This document shows positions 16,597 through 26,636 of a stretch of DNA of 30,819 bases, piece by piece. Each line of letters begins with the position of its first letter. Position 1 is the first letter of the stretch. The DNA comes from an uncultured Oxalobacter sp. (GTDB taxonomy: Bacteria; Pseudomonadota; Gammaproteobacteria; Burkholderiales; Burkholderiaceae_D), in contig CAJKQK010000017.1 in assembly GCA_905202055.1 (NCBI GenBank), forward strand, positions 1 through 30,819. Direction: 5' to 3'. A program made the translations under genes and the position numbers. Below the pieces are notes generated by a model. That model saw only the letters and a list, made by a program, of their open reading frames with translations. It searched no databases and was not told the DNA's origin.

Positions 16597-17529
16597 TTAC
16601 ATCATCGTAATGACGACAAAACTGGCGGTACTGATGAGCACCCACAAAATGACACCGAACAAAATCGCCTTGATGCCCACTTTTCTGATCACCTCGACGG
16701 ACAGGTCGGTACCGATCAGAAAGAGAGTAACGGCAAAGCCGGTTTTGGCGACCATCAGGATATTTTCCACCAGCAATGGCGGCAATGGCAAAAACGTATT
16801 GGCGATCATTGCCAGCGTGAAAAAAAGGATGAACCAGGGTTTGTAAACCTTGTCGGTTTTCTGTTTGAAAAAGAGGGACGTTACGATAGCGACCGGAATG
16901 ATCCAGAGCGCCCGGGTCAGCTTGACGGTAGTCGCCACTTTCAGGGCTTCTTCCCCGTAGGCCGCGCCTGCCCCGACGACCGATGAGACGTCATGAATGG
17001 CAATCGCCGCCCATGTCCCGAATTGTGTCTGGGACAATCCGAAGTGATGGCCCAGTATCGGGAAGATGAACAGGGCGATGGCGTTCAGGATGAAGACGGT
17101 TCCGATGGAAACCGATATTTCCGTATCTTTCGCTTTCACGATAGGCGCGACGGCGGCGATGGCGCTGCCGCCGCAAATCGCCGTCCCGGCGGAAATCAGG
17201 TAGGCGATGGTTCTTTCCAGCTTGAACAGTTTCCCCAGAAAAACGCCGATTGCCAAAACACCGAAGACCGATACGACAGTAAAGGCGATGCCTTCTTTCC
17301 CGGCTTTCAAGGCTTCATACATGTTCATGCCGAAACCGAGGCCGACAACGGAAAATTGCAGAAGGTATTTGGACGCTTTCTTGCTGTATTCCGGATACGG
17401 GTTCCTAAAGATCAGTGCGAAAGCGAGACCCATGAAAAGCGCGACGGGAATGGAGATGAAAGGAGTCAGACAAAGCACGAGCAAAATAAAAAACAGGGCC
17501 TTGTTGACAAGCGTATTTTCTTTGAACAT
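16597..17529 (-). CDS. YeiH family putative sulfate exporter
   Basis: A 310-residue inner-membrane protein of the UPF0324/YeiH family, with about ten hydrophobic segments and little else. Characteristic stretches are VVGLGFGMN, the glycine-rich AGTAICGGSAIAAVAPI, the AIHDVSSVVGAGAAYG segment and KTGFAVTLFLIGTDLS near the end. The family name 'sulfate exporter' rests on a few members; some relatives are thought to move other sulfur anions, so the substrate is open. The ATG at 17529 has no clear ribosome binding site. It is slightly shorter than E. coli YeiH (349). A 6-bp hairpin (CCTGCC/GGCAGG, 16538-16556) lies beyond its end but lacks a T-run. Confidence 0.87.
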   Translation of the reverse strand: MFKENTLVNKALFFILLVLCLTPFISIPVALFMGLAFALIFRNPYPEYSKKASKYLLQFSVVGLGFGMNMYEALKAGKEGIAFTVVSVFGVLAIGVFLGKLFKLERTIAYLISAGTAICGGSAIAAVAPIVKAKDTEISVSIGTVFILNAIALFIFPILGHHFGLSQTQFGTWAAIAIHDVSSVVGAGAAYGEEALKVATTVKLTRALWIIPVAIVTSLFFKQKTDKVYKPWFILFFTLAMIANTFLPLPPLLVENILMVAKTGFAVTLFLIGTDLSVEVIRKVGIKAILFGVILWVLISTASFVVITMM

Positions 17530-17705
17530 GAGCGGATCACTTCGCGGTTATGGCGAAGTCGTGTTTCGGATAAAAGCGCGACCGGCCAAATGAATTTTTT
17601 CGATATCATACAGGATGAAGCCGCTTTCGGCTTGCCTGCCGGAAACAGACAGACGGTTCCTGCCATGCATCCATTTCACGAAAATCCCCCAAGCTTTTGA
17701 TTCAT

Positions 17706-17762
17706 CAGGAAAAATAAATGCACGATTCCGGATTTGTCCCGTTTCGGAAATCCGGAATCGTG
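17706..17762 (-). terminator. Strong rho-independent terminator after the glucan synthase gene
   Basis: CACGATTCCGGATTT (17721-17735) and AAATCCGGAATCGTG (17748-17762) form a perfect 15-bp stem with a 12-base loop. On the minus strand it is followed by CATTTATTTTTCC, a T-rich tail, and it begins 12 bases after the stop codon at 17775. Confidence 0.85.
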
Positions 17763-17774
17763 TCTGTCGACCGG

Positions 17775-20700
17775 TCAGATCAGCGTCATGGGGTCGGGAT
17801 CGGTTTTATTCCGTCCCGCCCTGACGTTTACCTGATGGTCTTTCTGGTCGTCTTCAAGCGCAATCGACGCCGTCGTTTGCCTGACGTTATCGAGCCAGAC
17901 TTCCGTTTCCGGTGCATCCGTCTGTCCGGTCACCGTAATGTGATAGGACGTGTTCCTGTACCGGTAAACGACATCGACGGAAGTCCAGTCCGACGGCAGG
18001 CATGGGACGAAAACAAGATGCCCGTTTTCCAGCCGTATGCCCAGAAGCGACTCGAGGATCAGGCGGTACATCCAGCCGGACGATCCTGTGTACCATGACC
18101 AGCCACCACGTCCGGTATGCGGCGGGACGGCATACACGTCCGCCGCCACGACGTACGGTTCGGCCTTGTACAGTTCTGTTTCATCCGGAGTCATTCCATG
18201 ATTGACCGGATTGATAATCCTGAACAGTTCCCATGCCAGATCGGTGTTGCCTATTTTCGCAAAGGCCATCGATGCCCAGATGGCGGCATGCGTATACTGT
18301 CCGCCGTTTTCACGGACGCCCGGAACATATCCCTTGATGTAACCCGGATTCAGGTCGGACTTGTCAAATGGCGGGTCAAGCAGCTGGATAAGTTTCTTGT
18401 CCCGTTTGACAAGCCGCTGATTCAGGGACTGCATGGCCTGCAGGGTCCGTTCTTTTTCACCGGCCTCTGACAGAACGGACCAGCTCTGGGAGATGGAATC
18501 CGTCGTACATTCCTCGTTCGCGTGTGAGCCAAGGGGTGTGCCGTCGTCGAAATAGGCACGGCGATACCACTGGCCGTCCCAGGCATTCTGTTCGATATGC
18601 AGTTGAAGGCCTTTCGCTTCCTGCCGGCACATGTCCGCAAACGCCGGGTCACTGGTCTTGTCGGCCAGAGCGGCGTATTCATTCAGGACACGATAAAGGA
18701 AGAAAGCAAGCCAGACGCTTTCGCCCTTGCCCTTGATACCGACCCTGTCCATGCCATCATTCCAGTCCCCGGAACCCATCAGCGGCAATCCGTGAACGCC
18801 GAAACGCAAGCCGTGCCGGATGGACCGGACGCAATGCTCATACACCGTGCCTTCTTCCGGCGAACGCAGCGGCATGTCGTAATAGGATTCCTCGTCTTCC
18901 GGAACCGGACGGCCTTCAATGAAGTAACGTTTTTCATCGAGAATGCTCATGTCGCCCGTCGTCGTGATATAACGGCAAACGCCCAGCGGCAGCCAGAGAT
19001 AATCGTCCGAGCACCGGGTGCGTACACCCCTGCCTGACGGCGGATGCCACCAGTGCTGGACATCGCCCTCGACGAACTGGTGTTCGCAGCACAGCAGGAT
19101 CTGGTTTCTGAGCAGTGCCGGTTCGGTATGGATGACGGACATGGCGTCCTGCAACTGGTCGCGGAAACCGAATGCCCCGCCGGACTGGTAAAAGCCGCTT
19201 CTGGCCCACAGCCTGCACCCGATCGTCTGGTACATCAGCCAGCCGTTCGCCAGAACGTTCAGTGAGATATCCGGCGTATGGACAGTCACGGCAGAGAGGG
19301 TTTTTTCCCAGTATTTCCGGACTTGCAAAAGAGCCAGTTCCGCTGCCTCGACACTGCGATAGCGGTGAACGTACTGGCTGGCATCGGCGCTTCGGCGACC
19401 GGCGGTTCCGAGCATGAACTGGATTTCTTTTTCCTGACCCGCGGCCAGTGTGAATGGCACGTGAATGGCACCACACGGATCGTATCCCGCACCGACCCGG
19501 TTGGACAGGTAGGCCCGTGACATGGCGGCCGGATTCCTCAACGTATTGTTGCGACCGATGAATTCAGTGCGGTTACCCGTGACAGTCCGGTTTGGCGTGT
19601 TGACGGTAAAGAACGCAATCCGGTCGGCAAATTCCGTATTGTACGGATTACGGGCGAAAATCGCGCCGCTGACAGGATCGATTTCCGTAATGACGCTCAT
19701 CTGCGTTTTTTCGCGCAATTCACCCATGACCCATTCGACATAGCCGGTGGCGGAAAGGGAACGGGATGTTCCCGATTCATTTTTTATTTTCAGCACGGAA
19801 TACTTGATGCTGTTTTCCAGAGCCACATAAATCCGGAGTTCGGTACGGATACCGTCTTCGACGTGTTCGAAAACGCTGTATCCGAATCCGTGACGGCAGA
19901 CATAGTCGCCTGTCCCACGACACGGCAATGGTGTCGGCGACCAGTAATGGCCCGTTTCCTCGTCGCGCATGTAAAACGCTTCGCCGCTGACATCGGAAAC
20001 AGGATCGTTTTCCCATGGGGTAATACGGAATTCATGAGCGTTGATATCCCATGTATACGATTGTCCGCTTTCGCTGACGATCGTCCCGAAATTCGCATTG
20101 GCGAGGACGTTGACCCACGGTGCCGGTGTAGCTGTTTCTTCCGTCAGATGAATGATGTATTCATTGGCTTTTTCAGAATAACCGCCAAGGCCGTTATTCA
20201 GCAATGCGTTGTTGGCGGCCAGTTTTGGCGGTTTGGACGGCGTATGGGACCTCGTCGTATGCAGAGGCAGGAATTTGCGGCGCTCTTTCCGTTCGCTGCG
20301 CTTGATTTGAAGGGCAAGCGGGCCGTCCATATCCGAAATGATGATCCGGGCGACAGACGAAATCAGTGTCCGGTCTTCCGGTGAAATCTGGTCGGCCTGC
20401 CGTACGAAAATACCGCCCGGCTCGTTTAACTGGGCTGCAAGATGGGTCGATGAAATCAGGCCCATAATCTGTTCCTGGAGCACTTGCCGGTAACCGACGT
20501 AATCCTCGTTCCAGATCACCAGATCGACTTTCAGGCCTTTCATGTGCCAATAGGTATGCGCCTGAATCATCTGGCGAACGATATCCAGATTTTCCTGCGC
20601 GTGGATCTTGACCAGCACGATCGGCAAGTCACCCGAGATGGAATAACTCCACAAGCCGGACTGTCCACGGTTGTTTCTGGAAAGGACAGAACTGTCGGCG

Positions 20701-23700
20701 CGGTAAGCCGGATTCGGATAGATGACCGAGCTGGCGAGCCGTGCGTAAAGCTGGGAATCCGATTCATCGGCATTTAGCTGGTGCAGGAAGGCATGATTGT
20801 GCGTCCAGGCCATTTCGAAAACCCGGTCGGCCAGATATCGGTCGTCATATTTGTCAATCAGGCGGAGGCTTTCTTCCCGGTCGGGCGTAATGCCGGCAAC
20901 GTAATCGATCACGACCGATTCCTCAGGTTCCAGGACAACCTGGCAGCGAATCGAGGCAATCGGGTCAAGGACGGAACCCTGACTGTCGGACAGGGGTTCC
21001 TTGCCGGTCAGCGCTGCCGGAGTGGCGACTGTATTCATTCTGCCGAGGAATTTGCTCCGGTCGGTTTCGTAGGAAATGTCTTTTGCCTGCTTGTCGTGAA
21101 TCACCATCATGGCAAATGCGAAAGGCGGTTTTTCCGTCACTGAACGCGGCCTTCGGGTACTGATGATCGCATTGAATTCCGGCACGATTTCCGTCTGGAC
21201 GAACAGCTTGGAAAAAGCCGGATGGGAGAGGTCGGCAATCGCGGTGGCAATAACGGTTTCCGAATAGCTGGTCAGTTCGATGGTACGGTTTTTTGCCGAA
21301 CGGTTCGTGATTTTGTGACGCCGCAATTCGATATTGTCCTCAGGCGAAACGACGACTTCACAATGGGTTTCGATACCGTTCTCAAGACAACGATATTCGG
21401 CCCGTCCTTCCGAGAAAACCGTTTCATATTTGGCGCTTTCCTTTTTGACAGGCTGGTAGGCAGTCGACCAGAAGTCCCCGTCGTCCAGATCGCGCAGGTA
21501 GAAGAACGTTCCCCAGTTATCCTGTGTAGTATCCGGTTTCCAGCGGGTGACGGCAAGATTTTTCCAGTGGCTGTACCCGCCACCGGCATTGCTTGCCATG
21601 ACGTGGTAGGAACCGTTGGAAAGGAGCTGGACTTCGGGAATGCGTGTGTCGGCCGCCGAATAAACACGGGTCGGCAGTTCAGCCGGAATCGATGCCATCT
21701 GGGTTTTGGCCAGATTCGGCGCTCTTTCATAATAGGCAATCGTTTTCGGAATGCGTTCATGCAGAAGCGGCAGGGTAGCCTGCATCCACGCGTCGGAAGC
21801 GAAACGTTTTTGCATCGGCCGATCCAGCAGGCAGGACTCGAGAGACAAAAATCCCATACCCTGATGATGGGCCATGTAAGAGCGGACGATGGCGTAATTC
21901 TGTCCGCGTGTCAGGCGTGCCTGCGTATAATCGATCGCCTCGAACAGTCCGTATTGTCCGGCAAATCCCTTGTCTTCCAGTTCGATCAGGTTGTTGCAGG
22001 CCATGTCGGGTTCGACCATGACCGAAAGCATGGTCGCGTACGGTGCGATGACCAGATCGTCAGCCAGTCCCCGTTTCAGCCCAAGGCCCGGTACGCCGAA
22101 AGCACGGTACTGGTAATTCAGCCGTGCATCGAAGGCATAATATCCCGATTCGGAAATGCCCCAGGGGACACCACGCTGTTTGCCGTAATCCCTTTGACGC
22201 ATGACAGCAGCCTTGTGCGTCTGATCCAGAAGCGTGCTCTCAAAACTCGGCATCACCAGATGCGGCATCAGGTATTCGAACATCGAGCCGCTCCATGAAA
22301 GCAATATCGGATCACCGCCGATAACGGTCATCATGCGGCCCAGTGCGAACCAGTTTTCCTGCGGAATCTGCCCCATTGCAATCGCGACGAAACTGGTCAG
22401 GCGTGCTTCGGATGCCAGAAGGTCGTAATAACTGTTGTCGATCTTGCGGTCGGTGATGTTATAACCGATGGATATCAGGTTGGTGGAATGGTCGTACAGG
22501 AAGGTGAAATCCATCCGGGAAAACTCGTCGATCTGCCTGATGAGATCTGCAAAGGATTCCAGCCGTTTCCCGGCTTCTCTCGAGGCATTTTGAACCCGTA
22601 CCGACAATTCTTCGAGCAATTCCAGTTCTTCGTTTGTCGCTTTCTTCTTCATCTCTTCAAAAGTCGTGAAAAGATGCCCGGGCAGTTCGAAAAGCTGTTG
22701 CAGGCTCATGTTCCTGTTCAGCTCGGGAATCAGGTTGGGTCTGTTCTGCCAGCCATCGAGGAGAACCCAGGGCGCCAGAAGGCCGATTTCATCCAGTTGC
22801 TGCTTGCACTGGGACAGGAGAGCATTGCTCCAGCAGCAGGACAGGGTATTCTGGTCTCTCGACGTAATGGGAACCAGTGTCGTCAGGGTTTCGGAAAGGC
22901 CGTTCAGTAAATCAAATCGCTGTTTGACCGTCAGTTTCGCCTGTTTTTCGTATTTGGAAAGTTTCCGGTCGATATGGACGATCTGCGCACGATACTGGTC
23001 GTTGCCTTCATCCCTTAACAATTCAAACGTATCTCTCAGGCCATCGAGCAAACGTCCCGTCAGGGCCATCCGGTTTTTCTGTTCGGCCAGGCCGGACTTC
23101 AGTGTGATCAGATGACCGGCCAGATTGCCGCTGTCCACTGAAGAAATGTAAATCGGGTTCTGGAGCGGTTGCAGCGTCTTGGTGTCGTACCAGTTGTAAA
23201 AGTGGCCCCGGTAGCGTTCGAGTCTCGCCATCGAACCGAACGTATTCGACAAACGGGTGATCAGATGGCTGGCAGGGATATAGCCGAAGTCGTTTGCCGC
23301 CAGATAAGACAGCAGTGCGAGCCCGATATTGGTCGGCGATGTCCGGTGGGCAACGACGATTTCCGGTTTTTGCAAAGTGTTTCCATCGTTGACCAGCTTG
23401 TCGGTCGGTGATGTAAACGTTGGCATTTCCTGAATATTGTCCGGAGGCAGCCAGTTATCCTCCGCACCGGCATAGGCATCGAAGAAGGACCAGATTTTTC
23501 TGGACAGTTTGCGGAGATACAATTTCTGTTTGTCCGACAGTTCCCGCAGTTCCTTGACGGACGGCAGGCTGATCTTCCATGCGATAACCGGCGATATCAG
23601 CCAGAAAAAGATGAACAGGCTTGCGAAAACGAATGCGTCAGGACGTAAAGCGGAAACGGCGAAAGCCAGAGCCACGGCATAAGCCGGGGCAAACCACATG

Positions 23701-26636
23701 TTTTTGAAATACGAGGAAACATCGCCATCGTCCCGGTTGGTCATGGCCGAGGGTACCCACTGCATCATGTGGCGTCTGGTGAAAAACGTTCTCCACAGCG
23801 TCCGTAAAATGGCATCGACCGAATAACAGGCTTCATGGGGGATCATAAGCAGCGAGACGATAGCCGTCATGAAGTGCTGCCGGATGGAAACCGACGTAGC
23901 GGAGATGTGCTGTCTCAAGTTGATGTCCGGGCCTTTCTTCACCAGATCCGTCAGCGAGGCAAGCAGTGGAGGCAAAAAGAAAATGGACAGCAAAAACAAT
24001 GTCCAGGCCCAGGTCGGCTCCAGGACAGTCCAGCTTGCGAAAAAAAGAAAAGCCGCTGCCGGAGCAAACAGGCTCCGGCGCAAATTGTCGAACAGTTTCC
24101 AGCGGGAAAGCAGAGTCAGGGGATTGCGCTGCCTGCCGCTTTTGTTTTGCGGCCTGGCGTCGGGAACAAGCGGAAACAGCCATTTCAGCAGTTGCCAATC
24201 CCCCCTGATCCAGCGGTGACGACGTTTGACGTCGGCCAGATAACTCGACGGGTATTGTTCATACAATTGCCCGTCGCTCATAAGGCCCGAGCGGGCATAA
24301 CAGCCTTCGATCAGGTCGTGGCTCAGGATACTGTTTTCCGGCAAACGTTCGTTCAGCGTCTTGTAAACGATTCCGACGTCGTATATACCTTTCCCGATGA
24401 AGGAACCTTCGCCGAAAGCATCCTGATAAACATCTGAAACGGTTTTGGTATAGGGATCGATTCCTGCGTCACCGCTGCACAACCTTTCGTACCACGAGGC
24501 ATTCGCCGCAGGGAGGCTGGTCGTAATGCGGGGCTGAAGGATACCGTAACCTTCGACGACCCTGTCTTTGCCGGGACTGTAACGGGCACGGTTCAGGGGG
24601 TGTGCCATGGCACCGACAAACTGTCTGGCGGAATCGCGCAAAAGGTTTGTGTCGGAATCCAGTGTAATGACATAACGGGTCTTCTCAAGATTGCCTGTCG
24701 AGCCGGTTTTGATTGTGAAAGCATCCGTGTCGTGCCCGGTCAAAAGGGCGTTCAGGGCTTCCAGTTTGCCGCGTTTTCGCTCAAAACCGATCCATTTCTT
24801 CTCACTGACGTTCCATTTGCGGGGACGGTTCAGGGCAAGGAATGGCCCTTCATTATCTTCGGCGTGCTTGCCGTTGAGTTCGTCGATTGCGGATGTCAGA
24901 CGATTGATCAGCGCCGCGTCATGCGGCATGGTTTCCCTGTCGGCATCGACAAAGTCGGTCAGGAGACAAAATTTCAGCCGTTTGTCCCGATTGGCAAGGT
25001 AATGGATTTCGAGGTTGTCGCACAGTTTTTCGATCTGTTTTTCGGAAATCAGCATGCTGGGTATCACGACAAGGGTTTCATATCCTTCCGGTATACCTTT
25101 TGAAAAATCCATTTTGGGCAATGGAGTCGATACGGTCGGGAATGTCGTCAGCCAGTTCACAAGAGCGAGCGACAGCTGGCTGGATGCCAGAAGGGCTGAC
25201 ATTCCGGTAATGACCCAAATCCACAATGGCAACTGGCCGATATCGGAGCCGTACATCAGCCATGCAGAGAGGATCAGTGTCATGGCGGTAAAAGAACCGA
25301 GGTAGGCGAAAACAGGGGAACAGATACTCGATCCCATCCATTTTTCCAGACGGGTCTTTTTCAATTGTATGGCTTTTTCCAGCTCACCCCGGCCTTTGTC
25401 GATCAGATAAAAGCCGACGTGTCTGGAGCGTTCATTGCTGTCCGGGTTCCTGAAGGCTTCTTCCGTCAGGCCGATGGCCTTTCTCGCGATGTCGACTTCC
25501 GTCATCGCGCTCCTTTTCGCCATTTTTTCGATCTGGTGCCGGTAATGATCCCGGGAAGCGAAGTCCATACGCGGATAAACTTCTGTCGGGTCCGTGCGCA
25601 AGATCTGTTCAACGACAGACAGGGATTCGACGAATTCGTGCCAGTCCATTGCACCCAGCAGCCGGATGCTGCCGATACTGTTGCTGATGCTGACCTGATC
25701 GGCCGCCTGCCGCTGGGTTTCGATCATGACGAGTTGCTCGATCGTCAGGCCGGTTTCGGCAAGACGCTGTGAAATCCACGTCAGGGGCAATGCAAGAATG
25801 GCCTTCTGGCTTTGCAGGCGACGCGTCAGTTCGGCGACGAAAGCGCTGACCATTGGCGGGTCGGAACGGGCCAGGTCGGCGACCTGAAGGATCAGGTTAC
25901 CGGGATCGTTTTCCGCCGTATCGGTGAATTTCTGGACCCATTCTTCCGCCAGTTCGTGATGGGCGCGCGACATGGCCAGCCGGACGGCAACGCGCCGGAG
26001 GTTTTCAATCAGGGCCAGACGGAGCATGATCGGAATGGCCCAGAGTTCACCCAGCGTCAAAACGGATTCGCTCTGATAGGAAGAGATGAAATGGGAAAGA
26101 CTGTTGGCATCGATATGGCCGTCACCGTGCGAGACCACTTCCAGAGCGAGTTCATAGACACGGGGCACAGAGCCCATTGTCCCGTTGGACAGACGTGGCA
26201 GTTCACTGCTGTATTTTTCGGGCAGGTGGTTTTTCGCTATCTGGATCTGTTCCTCTATGAGATAGAAATTGTCCAGAAGCCATTCCGCTGCCGGGGTGAT
26301 CCGGTTTTCAGAGCGGACGGCAGATGCGAGAATGTCGTAGACCCGGCGGATAACGGTCTCATTATCGGCAAGACGGGCCAGTAACCGGTCTTTTTCATGC
26401 TTGTCGGACAATACATGCGTACGGCCAAGGTATTTTCCATACTGGTCCATTTGCGTAATGCTATAGAGCTCGGAGCGCAAGGGTTCTTCTTCCATTTCGA
26501 AACCGGCGGCCGTATTTTTGCCTGCCTGATCATGAATGAAAAACTCGGGTTGGCTGAATAAATTGAAAAATGTGCTGATGGTCTTCAATTTTGGGAACCT
26601 CTTCAAGATGAATGACGGGTGGTTCTGATCAGGCAT
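17775..26636 (-). CDS. Cyclic beta-1,2-glucan synthase (NdvB/ChvB/Cgs)
   Basis: A giant inner-membrane enzyme of about 2,953 residues that starts, elongates and cyclises beta-1,2-glucan from UDP-glucose for the periplasm. In order: an N-terminal region (PAAEWLLDNFYLIEEQI); paired membrane segments near residues 432-490; a GT84 transferase domain with DSD in YVITLDSDTN (24651-24660) and RRHRWIRGDWQ (residue ~804); further membrane pairs near 849-892 and 979-1022; a glycoamylase-like domain (ISESGYYAFDARLNYQYRAFG, ~1490); two beta-sandwich regions; and a C-terminal GH94 phosphorylase-type domain with GSGDWNDGMDR (~2624), which sets ring size in characterised homologues. Known homologues have about 2,800-2,900 residues. 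The frame is open to a GTG at 26825, but homology is only visible downstream of the ATG at 26636. No exporter gene (ndvA type) is nearby. Confidence 0.95.
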   Translation of the reverse strand: MPDQNHPSFILKRFPKLKTISTFFNLFSQPEFFIHDQAGKNTAAGFEMEEEPLRSELYSITQMDQYGKYLGRTHVLSDKHEKDRLLARLADNETVIRRVYDILASAVRSENRITPAAEWLLDNFYLIEEQIQIAKNHLPEKYSSELPRLSNGTMGSVPRVYELALEVVSHGDGHIDANSLSHFISSYQSESVLTLGELWAIPIMLRLALIENLRRVAVRLAMSRAHHELAEEWVQKFTDTAENDPGNLILQVADLARSDPPMVSAFVAELTRRLQSQKAILALPLTWISQRLAETGLTIEQLVMIETQRQAADQVSISNSIGSIRLLGAMDWHEFVESLSVVEQILRTDPTEVYPRMDFASRDHYRHQIEKMAKRSAMTEVDIARKAIGLTEEAFRNPDSNERSRHVGFYLIDKGRGELEKAIQLKKTRLEKWMGSSICSPVFAYLGSFTAMTLILSAWLMYGSDIGQLPLWIWVITGMSALLASSQLSLALVNWLTTFPTVSTPLPKMDFSKGIPEGYETLVVIPSMLISEKQIEKLCDNLEIHYLANRDKRLKFCLLTDFVDADRETMPHDAALINRLTSAIDELNGKHAEDNEGPFLALNRPRKWNVSEKKWIGFERKRGKLEALNALLTGHDTDAFTIKTGSTGNLEKTRYVITLDSDTNLLRDSARQFVGAMAHPLNRARYSPGKDRVVEGYGILQPRITTSLPAANASWYERLCSGDAGIDPYTKTVSDVYQDAFGEGSFIGKGIYDVGIVYKTLNERLPENSILSHDLIEGCYARSGLMSDGQLYEQYPSSYLADVKRRHRWIRGDWQLLKWLFPLVPDARPQNKSGRQRNPLTLLSRWKLFDNLRRSLFAPAAAFLFFASWTVLEPTWAWTLFLLSIFFLPPLLASLTDLVKKGPDINLRQHISATSVSIRQHFMTAIVSLLMIPHEACYSVDAILRTLWRTFFTRRHMMQWVPSAMTNRDDGDVSSYFKNMWFAPAYAVALAFAVSALRPDAFVFASLFIFFWLISPVIAWKISLPSVKELRELSDKQKLYLRKLSRKIWSFFDAYAGAEDNWLPPDNIQEMPTFTSPTDKLVNDGNTLQKPEIVVAHRTSPTNIGLALLSYLAANDFGYIPASHLITRLSNTFGSMARLERYRGHFYNWYDTKTLQPLQNPIYISSVDSGNLAGHLITLKSGLAEQKNRMALTGRLLDGLRDTFELLRDEGNDQYRAQIVHIDRKLSKYEKQAKLTVKQRFDLLNGLSETLTTLVPITSRDQNTLSCCWSNALLSQCKQQLDEIGLLAPWVLLDGWQNRPNLIPELNRNMSLQQLFELPGHLFTTFEEMKKKATNEELELLEELSVRVQNASREAGKRLESFADLIRQIDEFSRMDFTFLYDHSTNLISIGYNITDRKIDNSYYDLLASEARLTSFVAIAMGQIPQENWFALGRMMTVIGGDPILLSWSGSMFEYLMPHLVMPSFESTLLDQTHKAAVMRQRDYGKQRGVPWGISESGYYAFDARLNYQYRAFGVPGLGLKRGLADDLVIAPYATMLSVMVEPDMACNNLIELEDKGFAGQYGLFEAIDYTQARLTRGQNYAIVRSYMAHHQGMGFLSLESCLLDRPMQKRFASDAWMQATLPLLHERIPKTIAYYERAPNLAKTQMASIPAELPTRVYSAADTRIPEVQLLSNGSYHVMASNAGGGYSHWKNLAVTRWKPDTTQDNWGTFFYLRDLDDGDFWSTAYQPVKKESAKYETVFSEGRAEYRCLENGIETHCEVVVSPEDNIELRRHKITNRSAKNRTIELTSYSETVIATAIADLSHPAFSKLFVQTEIVPEFNAIISTRRPRSVTEKPPFAFAMMVIHDKQAKDISYETDRSKFLGRMNTVATPAALTGKEPLSDSQGSVLDPIASIRCQVVLEPEESVVIDYVAGITPDREESLRLIDKYDDRYLADRVFEMAWTHNHAFLHQLNADESDSQLYARLASSVIYPNPAYRADSSVLSRNNRGQSGLWSYSISGDLPIVLVKIHAQENLDIVRQMIQAHTYWHMKGLKVDLVIWNEDYVGYRQVLQEQIMGLISSTHLAAQLNEPGGIFVRQADQISPEDRTLISSVARIIISDMDGPLALQIKRSERKERRKFLPLHTTRSHTPSKPPKLAANNALLNNGLGGYSEKANEYIIHLTEETATPAPWVNVLANANFGTIVSESGQSYTWDINAHEFRITPWENDPVSDVSGEAFYMRDEETGHYWSPTPLPCRGTGDYVCRHGFGYSVFEHVEDGIRTELRIYVALENSIKYSVLKIKNESGTSRSLSATGYVEWVMGELREKTQMSVITEIDPVSGAIFARNPYNTEFADRIAFFTVNTPNRTVTGNRTEFIGRNNTLRNPAAMSRAYLSNRVGAGYDPCGAIHVPFTLAAGQEKEIQFMLGTAGRRSADASQYVHRYRSVEAAELALLQVRKYWEKTLSAVTVHTPDISLNVLANGWLMYQTIGCRLWARSGFYQSGGAFGFRDQLQDAMSVIHTEPALLRNQILLCCEHQFVEGDVQHWWHPPSGRGVRTRCSDDYLWLPLGVCRYITTTGDMSILDEKRYFIEGRPVPEDEESYYDMPLRSPEEGTVYEHCVRSIRHGLRFGVHGLPLMGSGDWNDGMDRVGIKGKGESVWLAFFLYRVLNEYAALADKTSDPAFADMCRQEAKGLQLHIEQNAWDGQWYRRAYFDDGTPLGSHANEECTTDSISQSWSVLSEAGEKERTLQAMQSLNQRLVKRDKKLIQLLDPPFDKSDLNPGYIKGYVPGVRENGGQYTHAAIWASMAFAKIGNTDLAWELFRIINPVNHGMTPDETELYKAEPYVVAADVYAVPPHTGRGGWSWYTGSSGWMYRLILESLLGIRLENGHLVFVPCLPSDWTSVDVVYRYRNTSYHITVTGQTDAPETEVWLDNVRQTTASIALEDDQKDHQVNVRAGRNKTDPDPMTLI

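Noticed and set aside
21222..22298. Open frame of 358 codons on the plus strand inside the glucan synthase gene
   Set aside because: Lies wholly antisense to a well-conserved coding region, without family similarity or a ribosome binding site.
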